Origin: Fimenecus sp045543095
GTDB lineage: Bacteria > Bacillota > Clostridia > Oscillospirales > Acutalibacteraceae
Direction of reading: 5' to 3'
Assembly (NCBI GenBank): GCA_045543095.1
Contig: JAZQMC010000028.1
Span: forward strand, 9,693 to 73,692
DNA: 64,000 bases
Below, piece after piece: positions 27,574-34,659 of this stretch (its first letter is position 1; the number at the start of each line of letters is the position of its first letter). A program made the position numbers and the translations under genes. Under the pieces are notes generated by a model. That model searched no databases. It was not told the DNA's origin and saw only the letters and a program-made list of their open reading frames with translations.

Positions 27574-29009
27574 GATTACTTGTACTAAATCATAAATTTC
27601 ATTATGAAATGGAAAAACTTGTCCGCATTTTTATGCCCGACGAGAAAATTGAAGTTATATATGACACTGTAACTGATGATTTTCATCTTCTTACCGCGGT
27701 AGAAGATGAAATTACAGTTACCGCAAATTTTAAAGGATTTTTCAAAAGCCTTGTTGCACCTCGTTGTGAAGACGATGAAATGCAGATGGGCAGAATGGTC
27801 TATACAATTTTGAGCGAATACACAGGCTTTTCACCCAAATGGGGAGTGCTCACGGGTGTCCGTCCCTCAAAATTGCTTATAAATACTGAAAAAGTGAAGG
27901 GCAGAGCAAAAACAGAAGAATATTTTAAAACTGATTTGCTTGTAACACAAGAAAAATACGGTCTTGCCCGCAATGTTGCAGACCAAGAAGAACGCATAAT
28001 CGCAACTTCAAAGCCGGAGTCTTTCAGTTTATATATTTCAATTCCGTTTTGCCCTTCAAGATGTAGTTATTGTTCTTTCGTATCTCATTCAATTGAGAAC
28101 GAAAAAGCAAGAAACCTCTTGCCTCAATATGTTGAATATCTCGTAAAAGAACTTGAAATTACAGGCGAAATCGCAAAAGCAAACGGACTTCGGCTCGAAA
28201 GTGTTTATGTTGGCGGTGGTACACCCTCAACCCTTTCTGCAGAACAGTTGGACGTTGTTACAGATACAGTAAACAAATGCTTTGATTTATCCACTTGTCG
28301 TGAATTTACTGTTGAGGCGGGCAGACCCGATACTATCACGCAAGAAAAACTTTGTGTGCTAAAAAACAGTCCCGTTGACAGAATAAGCATAAATCCGCAA
28401 ACTTTTGTAAATTCAGTGCTTGAAGCCGTGGGCAGACGCCATAGTGCAGAAGATACAATTAAGATTTTTGAATTAGCCCGCAAAATCGGGTTCAATAATA
28501 TCAATATGGATTTGATTGCGGGGCTTCCTACAGATACTTATGAGGGCTTTTGCCATTCTGTTGATACAGCAATGGCTCTTGACCCTGAAAATATAACAGT
28601 TCACACGCTTGCGGTGAAACGCTCGTCATCTATTGGCCAGAATTCGCCTGAAATCGCGGTGAAAAATGCAGTTTTAGCGTCTTCAATGCTTGACTATACT
28701 TATGAAAAGCTCCAAAATAATTATCACCCATACTATATGTATCGTCAGTCAAAATCTGCTGGTGCATTAGAAAATGTGGGGTGGGCAAAGAGTGGTACCG
28801 AGTGTGTTTACAACATCTTTATGATGGAAGAATGTCACACGATTCTCTCCTGTGGTGGCGGTGCAGTTACAAAGCTTAAAGCACCGCACAGTAATGAAAT
28901 TGAACGAATTTTTAATTTTAAATATCCGTTTGAATATATTTCGGGGTTTGAAGAATTAACCGAACGAAAGAAAAGAATAACAGAGTTTTATTGTACATAC
29001 CATATTTAA
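27570..29009 (+). CDS. hemZ: Oxygen-independent coproporphyrinogen dehydrogenase HemZ-like radical SAM protein
   Basis: A 479-residue radical SAM enzyme. An N-terminal domain of about 140 residues (with YTGFSPKWGVLTGVRPSK) precedes the radical SAM core, whose iron-sulfur motif is CPSRCSYCSF (about 164). VYVGGGTPSTL, TVEAGRPDTI and NMDLIAGLPTDT follow. The N-terminal extension and this neighbourhood fit HemZ of Firmicutes rather than HemW. Whether it acts in haem synthesis or is a haem chaperone is not settled for this group. It overlaps the MBL gene by an ATGA. Confidence 0.88.
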   Translation: MRLLVLNHKFHYEMEKLVRIFMPDEKIEVIYDTVTDDFHLLTAVEDEITVTANFKGFFKSLVAPRCEDDEMQMGRMVYTILSEYTGFSPKWGVLTGVRPSKLLINTEKVKGRAKTEEYFKTDLLVTQEKYGLARNVADQEERIIATSKPESFSLYISIPFCPSRCSYCSFVSHSIENEKARNLLPQYVEYLVKELEITGEIAKANGLRLESVYVGGGTPSTLSAEQLDVVTDTVNKCFDLSTCREFTVEAGRPDTITQEKLCVLKNSPVDRISINPQTFVNSVLEAVGRRHSAEDTIKIFELARKIGFNNINMDLIAGLPTDTYEGFCHSVDTAMALDPENITVHTLAVKRSSSIGQNSPEIAVKNAVLASSMLDYTYEKLQNNYHPYYMYRQSKSAGALENVGWAKSGTECVYNIFMMEECHTILSCGGGAVTKLKAPHSNEIERIFNFKYPFEYISGFEELTERKKRITEFYCTYHI

Positions 29010-29020
29010 AGGTGATTAAT

Positions 29021-29941
29021 GTGTCTAACTTGAACAATAAAATTGAATTTATCAACACTATGGCAAAAGAGCCTGAAAGCTTTATCGCACAATGCGAACT
29101 TCGTTATCAGAATATTATCGACGGTATTGCAAAACGCATAATTGACGAAGAGGGCAGAGAGATTGTAATGCTTGCAGGTCCGTCCTCGGCGGGTAAAACC
29201 ACAACTGCCCGCAAACTCTCGGAAAGTCTTATAAAGCAAGGAGTTAAAACCTATGTGTTAAGCCTTGACGACTTCTACTTAAACCGTGAGGATATTCCGT
29301 ATCTTCCCGACGGCTCACAGGATTTTGAAACCGTTGATGCCCTTGATTTAAAATGCTTTGAAGAGTGCGTAAATGCACTTCTTCGCGGTGAAACAGTTAA
29401 AAACCCTGTTTTTGATTTTACAACGGGCAGACGAAGTGACACACAGTTTAACGAGATTACTCTCGGTGATGAGGATGTTGTAATTATTGAGGGGCTTCAC
29501 GCATTAAACCCCGTAATCACCGAAAAAATCGTGGGCAAGCTTTTGAAAATTTATATCAATGTGTCTTCACGAATTTATGACGAAAAGGGTAATATCATTT
29601 TAAATAAACGAAATATGCGTTTTATTCGCAGAATGGTGCGTGACTATAAATTCCGCGACAGTTCGGTCGAAAATACCTATAAGCTTTGGAAAAATGTTAC
29701 AGAGGGTGAGGATAAATATCTTTTCCCGTATCGTGATAATGCAGATATTAAAGCAAACACAATTCATTTGTATGAAAGTTGTGTTTTAAAGCATCAGGCA
29801 TTGCCCTTGCTTATAAACAGCGAAATTTCAGATGAATTCAAAGCACAAGCGACAAAACTGGTAAATGCACTTGAGAAATTTACAGATATTTCTGAAACAC
29901 TTGTTCCTCAGGACTCATTATTACGCGAATTTCTCGGATGA
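29021..29941 (+). CDS. Uridine kinase-like nucleoside kinase
   Basis: A P-loop kinase of 306 residues in the uridine kinase/phosphoribulokinase family. Walker A GPSSAGKTTTARKL (about residues 53-66), DDFYLNREDIP substrate loop (about 83), VIIEGLHALNP as Walker B, and Arg-rich lid RNMRFIRRMVRDYKFR. About 45 N-terminal residues precede the kinase core. GTG at 29021 is preferred to the TTG at 28991 because AAAGGTGAT lies just before it and the longer start would overlap hemZ. It is probably used in pyrimidine salvage. Confidence 0.85.
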   Translation: MSNLNNKIEFINTMAKEPESFIAQCELRYQNIIDGIAKRIIDEEGREIVMLAGPSSAGKTTTARKLSESLIKQGVKTYVLSLDDFYLNREDIPYLPDGSQDFETVDALDLKCFEECVNALLRGETVKNPVFDFTTGRRSDTQFNEITLGDEDVVIIEGLHALNPVITEKIVGKLLKIYINVSSRIYDEKGNIILNKRNMRFIRRMVRDYKFRDSSVENTYKLWKNVTEGEDKYLFPYRDNADIKANTIHLYESCVLKHQALPLLINSEISDEFKAQATKLVNALEKFTDISETLVPQDSLLREFLG

Positions 29942-29969
29942 GTCGATAAATAATAAGAAGGTGTGAAAG

Positions 29970-31733
29970 TTGGCAGAAAAGCAAAGAAAAAATCAATCAC
30001 TTCTAAACGGTGCACTTATTTTAAGTCTTGCAACGATTATAGTTAAGGTAATTGGCGTAATTTATAAAATTCCTCTTTCCAATATGATTGGTACTGTGGG
30101 CAGAGGTTATTTTGACTCCGCTTACAGCCTTTATGTTCCCATTTATACCATTTCAATGGCGGGACTTCCTGTTGCAGTTTCAAATATGGTGTCGCGTGCT
30201 ATGGCATTGGGCAATTACCGTGATGTGAAAATCATTCATAAGGTTGCAAAACGATTATTTTTGATTGTAGGTATAATCGGTACAATAACAATGCTCGCTC
30301 TTGCATACCCTTATGCAATGTCTGCAAGAAATATGGATATTCTTCCTGCGGTTTTCGTAATCACACCGTCAATTTTCTTCTGTTGCATAATGTCGAGCTA
30401 TCGCGGTTATTACAACGGACTTTCAAATATGACACCCACCGCAGTGTCGCAGGTATTTGAAGCAGGCGGAAAGCTGATTTTCGGTCTTTTGTGTGCACGC
30501 TGGGCAATCGAATACGGTTATTCTCGATATGAAGCAGGGCTTACTGTTTTCGGCAGAGAGGTTGCAAATGAAACTGAAGCCTTAAGTGCAATTTTCCCCT
30601 ATGCTGCCGCAGGTGCTGCTGCGGGTGTAACTCTCGGCACAGTTTTAGGTCTTATCTATCTTCTTATTATGCATAAGCTCAAGGGTGATAAGATTACCAA
30701 AACAGAGCTTGCAAATGCTCCAAAACCGCAGAATTCAGGTGTAATTGCTAAAAATCTTATTAAATTTGCAATTCCCGTGGCACTCAGTTCACTTGTTTTC
30801 AGCATAACAAATCTTATTGACTCAATCACAATCCAAAACCGACTTGAATATATGATTGAGAATAATCTTGATTTTATCAGAAATCTTTATGCTACCGAGC
30901 TTGTGGGTATTCTTGATGCCGATATTAAAAACTTCCTTTTTGGTGCATATTCACTCTCACTTGATTTCAGAAATCTTATTCCGTCAATTACAATGACATT
31001 GGGTATTAGTGCGATTCCCACATTGTCTGCGGCGTGGGCGGTTAAGAATAAACAGAAAATCAAGGTATCAATTGAATCAGTAATGCGAGTTACAATGCTT
31101 GTGGCAATGCCTTGCGGAATTGGTATGGGTGTGCTTGCACAACCGATTTTAGCTGCGTTCTATGGCAGTGGCGAGTCTGCAAGCGGTATTTCAATCGCAG
31201 CACCTGTACTTACGGCTTACGGATTTACAATTTTCCTTATGGCTCTCTCTCAGCCAATGACAAATATGTTGCAGGCTCTCGGCAAAACAAAAATTCCGTT
31301 AATTTCTCTTACTATCGGTGCACTCACAAAACTGGTTGCAAACTTTATCTTCGTTGCAATCCCCGAGCTTAATGTTAACGGTGCAATCATAGGTACGGTG
31401 CTTTGCTATGTGGTTGTGGTTGCAATCAATCTTATGGCACTTGTGCGTACTGCAAGAGTGAGAATAAATATTTTCTCGGTTTTCTTAAAGCCAATTTTCA
31501 GCGGTATTCTCTGCGGTGTTTCAGCGTACACTTCTTACGGACTCTGCAATCGTTTTATCCCCGAAAATTCGCTTAAAAATATACTTTGTCTTGGTATTTC
31601 AATCTGTTTTGGCGGTCTTGTTTATGTAATTTCAACACTTCTCATCAAAGGAATATCAAAAGATGACGTAATTATGCTCCCAAAAGGAGAAAAAATTGCA
31701 AAAATACTTGCAAAATTTGGTTTTATAGAGTAA
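29970..31733 (+). CDS. SpoVB/YabM-like polysaccharide or lipid II flippase (MOP superfamily)
   Basis: A 587-residue membrane transporter with about 14 hydrophobic segments. The start SLLNGALILSLATIIVKVIG and the loop KIPLSNMIGTVGRGYFDSAYSLY are typical of the SpoVB group, which flips lipid-linked cell-wall precursors. Later ISAIPTLSAAWAVKNK and SQPMTNMLQALGKTKIPL also fit. TTG is used as start, with AGAAGGTG upstream. Its position before mazG, hup and rqcP is that of yabM in related Firmicutes, where it accompanies sporulation genes. Confidence 0.88.
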   Translation: MAEKQRKNQSLLNGALILSLATIIVKVIGVIYKIPLSNMIGTVGRGYFDSAYSLYVPIYTISMAGLPVAVSNMVSRAMALGNYRDVKIIHKVAKRLFLIVGIIGTITMLALAYPYAMSARNMDILPAVFVITPSIFFCCIMSSYRGYYNGLSNMTPTAVSQVFEAGGKLIFGLLCARWAIEYGYSRYEAGLTVFGREVANETEALSAIFPYAAAGAAAGVTLGTVLGLIYLLIMHKLKGDKITKTELANAPKPQNSGVIAKNLIKFAIPVALSSLVFSITNLIDSITIQNRLEYMIENNLDFIRNLYATELVGILDADIKNFLFGAYSLSLDFRNLIPSITMTLGISAIPTLSAAWAVKNKQKIKVSIESVMRVTMLVAMPCGIGMGVLAQPILAAFYGSGESASGISIAAPVLTAYGFTIFLMALSQPMTNMLQALGKTKIPLISLTIGALTKLVANFIFVAIPELNVNGAIIGTVLCYVVVVAINLMALVRTARVRINIFSVFLKPIFSGILCGVSAYTSYGLCNRFIPENSLKNILCLGISICFGGLVYVISTLLIKGISKDDVIMLPKGEKIAKILAKFGFIE

Positions 31734-31751
31734 AATTAAGAGGTAAGCAAA

Positions 31752-32549
31752 ATGATTGAAAATTTTAGCTTTAAAGAACATTACAATGTTGAAGATTTAA
31801 TTGATATTGTTGAGATTCTTCGCTCACCCGAGGGTTGCCCTTGGGATAGGGAGCAAGACCACAAAAGTATCCGTCGTGATTTCCTTGAAGAAACTTACGA
31901 GGTTATTGAGGCAATCAATAAAAACGATAAAGAACTTCTTTTAGAGGAATTGGGCGATGTGCTTTTGCAGGTTGTTTTTCATACTCAGATTGAGCGTGAG
32001 CAGGGCACATTTCAATTAAATGATGTTGCAGATGGCGTTTGCAAAAAGATGATTGAGCGTCACCCTCACGTTTTTGGTGAGGTTAAGGCAGATACTTCGG
32101 CAGAGGTTCTTGAGAATTGGGATGCAATTAAAAAGCAAACCAAAAAGCAAAAGTCACAAACAGAGTCAATGCTTTCAATTCCCCGCGAATTCCCCGCACT
32201 TATGAGAGCTGATAAGGTTCAAAAAAAGGCGGCTAAGGTGGGATTTGATTGGGATAGTATTGACGGTGCATTCGATAAGGTCAGTGAAGAACTCAATGAA
32301 CTTAAAACTGCAGTCAAGAATAACGATTGCGAAAATATGCACGAAGAGTTGGGCGACCTGCTTTTCTCAGTTGTAAATGTTTCGCGATTTATCGGTGTTG
32401 ACAGTGAAGAATCACTCACCGGTGCAACCGATAAATTTATCGACCGTTTTTCAAAAGTTGAAAAAATGGCACAGGAAAAAGGCCTCAATATGAAAGAAAC
32501 AGAACTTTCTGAACTTGACAGGCTTTGGGATTTGGCTAAAAAGGATTAA
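31752..32549 (+). CDS. mazG: Nucleoside triphosphate pyrophosphohydrolase MazG
   Basis: Hydrolyses non-canonical or excess NTPs to NMP and pyrophosphate. 265 residues with two tandem MazG domains: the first holds SPEGCPWDREQDHKSIRRDF and EETYEVIEAI (about 24-58) and EELGDVLLQVVFH; the second has the EExx12ExxD-type motif in HEELGDLLFSVVNVSRF (about 198). AGAGGT precedes the ATG. In the conserved spoVB-mazG-hup-rqcP order. Confidence 0.96.
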   Translation: MIENFSFKEHYNVEDLIDIVEILRSPEGCPWDREQDHKSIRRDFLEETYEVIEAINKNDKELLLEELGDVLLQVVFHTQIEREQGTFQLNDVADGVCKKMIERHPHVFGEVKADTSAEVLENWDAIKKQTKKQKSQTESMLSIPREFPALMRADKVQKKAAKVGFDWDSIDGAFDKVSEELNELKTAVKNNDCENMHEELGDLLFSVVNVSRFIGVDSEESLTGATDKFIDRFSKVEKMAQEKGLNMKETELSELDRLWDLAKKD

Positions 32550-32598
32550 ATCCTTTTAGGATACACAAAGAGAAAATTTTTATTTGGAGGACTTACAA

Positions 32599-32871
32599 AT
32601 GAATAAGACAGAACTCGTAGCAGCAGTAGCTGCAAAAGCAGGCATTTCAAAGAAAGACGCTGACGCAGCAGTAGCAGCAGTTTTCGCATCAGTTACAGAT
32701 GCACTTGCAAACGGTGACAAGGTTCAGCTTATCGGCTTCGGTACATTCGAAGTTCGCGAGCGTTCAGAAAAGACAGCTCGCAACCCAAGAACAGGCGAAA
32801 CAATGACAGTTCCTGCAACAAAAGTTCCAGCTTTCAAAGCAGGTGCAGCACTCAAAGCAGCAGTTAAATAA
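32599..32871 (+). CDS. hup: HU family DNA-binding protein
   Basis: A 90-residue nucleoid protein that binds and bends DNA as a dimer. Full-length: start MNKTELVAAVAAKAGISKKD, the GFGTFEVRERSEKTARNP arm, and basic tail ALKAAVK. ATG at 32599 lies 8 bases after GGAGG; the TTG at 32584 overlaps that site and is rejected. Codons are strongly biased to the preferred set, as expected of an abundant protein. Confidence 0.98.
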   Translation: MNKTELVAAVAAKAGISKKDADAAVAAVFASVTDALANGDKVQLIGFGTFEVRERSEKTARNPRTGETMTVPATKVPAFKAGAALKAAVK

Positions 32872-32888
32872 TTAAACTTTTGCAAAAA

Positions 32889-32920
32889 TTGGGGAGTCAA
32901 ATTTGACTCCCTTGTTTTTT
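32889..32920 (+). terminator. Rho-independent terminator after hup
   Basis: A 20-bp perfect palindrome GGGAGTCAAATTTGACTCCC followed by TTGTTTTTT. Confidence 0.92.
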
Positions 32921-32924
32921 ATAA

Positions 32925-33098
32925 TAAATACCTTAAGGTATTTATTTCATTTTTACGAAGTAAAAATTTCACAATCCAACGGATTATTTCATATTGCGTA
33001 GCAATATTTCATCAATGAAATAAATTCTTTGCAAAATTTATGAAATATCCCTTGTGGGATATGAAATAGCTGCCGCTGTGAAATACGCAAAGTGTATT
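32925..33098 (+). repeat. Multi-hairpin ATTTCAT/ATGAAAT element, copy 1
   Basis: About eight small hairpins in a row, stems of 3-9 bp and loops of 3-5. In order: AAATAC..GTATTT, TTTTAC..GTAAAA, AATCC..GGATT, ATTGC..GCAAT, AAATT..., ATATCCC..GGGATAT, AGC..GCT, TACGC..GTGTA. The first four are separated by ATTTCAT or ATTTCAC, the last four by ATGAAAT or GTGAAAT. The two sets meet at ATTTCATCAATGAAAT (33006-33021). No gene is seen here. The same order of stems recurs at 51935-52090 (reversed) and 54398-54578. Confidence 0.85.
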
Positions 33099-33132
33099 AG
33101 TAAAATTAGTTTTTATTATAAGTGGAGTAATT

Positions 33133-33375
33133 ATGAGATTAGATAAATTTTTAAAAGTATCAAGAATAATAAAAAGAAGAACAATCGCCAATGAAGTCTG
33201 TGATGCAGGTCACGTTTCAGTTAGCGGACGCGTTGTAAAGGCATCTTATGATGTTAAAGAGGGCGATATTTTAGAAATTCAGTTCGGTGAAAAAGTCACA
33301 AAATACAAGGTTCTTAATGTATCAGAGCACGCAACAAAGCAAACTGCAACAGAAATGTACGAAACTTTGCCGTAA
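33133..33375 (+). CDS. rqcP: S4-domain RNA-binding protein RqcP
   Basis: An 80-residue protein consisting of one S4 domain (MRLDKFLKVSRIIKRRTIANE, VSGRVVKASYDVKEGD). It binds 23S rRNA at the stalled large subunit and helps RqcH add alanine tails in ribosome-associated quality control. Length and sequence match YabO/RqcP. GTGGAG precedes the ATG. In sporeforming relatives yabP and yabQ usually follow; here the next gene is an unrelated secreted protein. Confidence 0.93.
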   Translation: MRLDKFLKVSRIIKRRTIANEVCDAGHVSVSGRVVKASYDVKEGDILEIQFGEKVTKYKVLNVSEHATKQTATEMYETLP

Positions 33376-33389
33376 TTTGTTGGTTTTTA

Positions 33390-33419
33390 TTGACTTTTAT
33401 ATATTAAATATGATATATT
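33390..33419 (+). promoter_or_regulatory. Sigma-A promoter of the acidic secreted protein
   Basis: TTGACT, an 18-bp spacer, then TATATT. The leader of about 65 bases ends in a GGAGG site. Confidence 0.65.
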
Positions 33420-33493
33420 AAGTCAGTAAAGATATTGTGTGTTATATTTTTTACGGCACGCGAATATGGATTTAACGGAGGAAGGTATTTATT

Positions 33494-34168
33494 ATGAAAA
33501 GAATTCTTGCTTTTATTCTTGCATTTGCATTGATTTTCCCGACAACTGCAGTAATTGCTTGTGCAACAACAGGTGAGGTTGTTGCGGTTGTAAATTCAGA
33601 TTTAGAACAGGTTTCAGAAGAAGTATCTGATGAAAATGTGTCTAATGAAGATGTATCTGACGAAAATGTTTCTGATGAAGATGTTAGTAATGAGGATAAT
33701 TCAGGCGGTTCAATCTTTGAAAACGTTTTCAATATGGACACAATTACTGACCTTGTAGAAACAATTATGGCTGCCCTTGGTAACATTGACTTTAGTGCAA
33801 TTCTCGATGCACTTTCAGGTGTTGTTGATATGATTATGGGCCTTCTTGGTCTTGGCGGTGAAGAACCTTCTACACCACCTGAAGAACCAACAGAGCCTGC
33901 TCCTGAAGTAACAGACCCTGCTCCTGAAGTAACAGACCCTGCTCCCGAAGTAACAGACCCGGTACCTGAGCAGACACCTTCAGTTGACAATTCAGATAAT
34001 AATACATCAAATAACAATTCAGGCAACACATCAAACAACAACATAAACAATAATGTTCAGCAGTCAGGTGGCACACCTATAGAAATGCCACTTGTACCTT
34101 CAGGTGTTTGGACTATTGTTGTAGTTGTGCTTATGGTTGTTATTGGTATTTTGATAATTGTACTTTAA
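33494..34168 (+). CDS. Secreted or surface-anchored acidic repeat protein, unknown function
   Basis: A 224-residue protein with a signal peptide (about 1-23), an acidic stretch of repeated (S/N)(D/N)E(N/D)V units (about 42-68), and a hydrophobic helical segment (about 72-120, ending MIMGLLGLGG). A Pro/Glu/Thr linker has three near-identical EVTDPAP units encoded by 21-bp tandem DNA repeats (about 33905-33965), followed by an Asn/Ser-rich run and a final transmembrane helix (about 203-224). The layout suggests a protein anchored at its C-terminus with a stalk through the wall. I do not recognise a functional domain. It has its own promoter and terminator. Confidence 0.7.
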   Translation: MKRILAFILAFALIFPTTAVIACATTGEVVAVVNSDLEQVSEEVSDENVSNEDVSDENVSDEDVSNEDNSGGSIFENVFNMDTITDLVETIMAALGNIDFSAILDALSGVVDMIMGLLGLGGEEPSTPPEEPTEPAPEVTDPAPEVTDPAPEVTDPVPEQTPSVDNSDNNTSNNNSGNTSNNNINNNVQQSGGTPIEMPLVPSGVWTIVVVVLMVVIGILIIVL

Positions 34169-34182
34169 TACATAAAAATTTA

Positions 34183-34208
34183 GAGCCTCCAGCGGAGGCT
34201 CTTTTTTT
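34183..34208. terminator. Rho-independent terminator between convergent genes
   Basis: Perfect stem GAGCCTCC / GGAGGCTC, loop AGC, then TTTTTTT. It also lies just downstream of dut on the other strand. Confidence 0.92.
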
Positions 34209-34212
34209 GTAT

Positions 34213-34659
34213 TTATTTTGTTCCTGTCGAACCAAATCCACCTGCACCGCGTAAAGTATCATCTAATTCGTCAACTTCAATAATTTGAGGTATTTCAACA
34301 GGTTGAATTACCATCTGTGCAATTCTTTCATTAGGCTCTATTGTGTATTCGGTGTCGGTCTGCTTTATAACACCAACGCAGAGTTCACCGCGGTAGTCAC
34401 TGTCAATAACGCCAACGGAATTTAAAAGCCCGATTCCGTGTTTGATTGCAAGTCCGCTTCGTGCATAGACAAAAGCACATAAATTCTTGTTGTCAAGCCC
34501 AATTGCAATTCCTGTGGGAATAATCGCCGTATCGCCCTTTTTAAGAGTAATCGGCTCGTCGATGCAGGCATATAAATCCATTCCCGCACTGCCCTCGGTG
34601 GCTCTTGTGGGCATTTTCGCATTTTCTCTTACTTTTTTTATTTTAAGTTGTTTCATCAT
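34213..34659 (-). CDS. dut: Deoxyuridine 5'-triphosphate nucleotidohydrolase
   Basis: Hydrolyses dUTP to dUMP, keeping uracil out of DNA. 148 residues, a typical trimeric dUTPase. All five motifs are seen: GSAGMDLYA (about 23), YARSGLAIKHGI, the catalytic Asp in GVIDSDYRGEL, ERIAQMVI, and the C-terminal RGAGGFGSTG. The ATG overlaps the TGA of the U32 gene (ATGA), so it is coupled to that gene and ends the operon. Confidence 0.97.
   Translation of the reverse strand: MMKQLKIKKVRENAKMPTRATEGSAGMDLYACIDEPITLKKGDTAIIPTGIAIGLDNKNLCAFVYARSGLAIKHGIGLLNSVGVIDSDYRGELCVGVIKQTDTEYTIEPNERIAQMVIQPVEIPQIIEVDELDDTLRGAGGFGSTGTK

Noticed and set aside
32925..33098. CRISPR-like array
   Set aside because: Repeats are only 7 bases (ATTTCAT or ATGAAAT), the intervening segments are themselves palindromes and conserved between loci, and no cas genes are present.
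33472..34050. 192-residue Ser-rich frame on the minus strand
   Set aside because: It is antisense to the acidic repeat protein, and its Ser/Val/Gly composition simply mirrors the Asp/Glu/Pro repeats.
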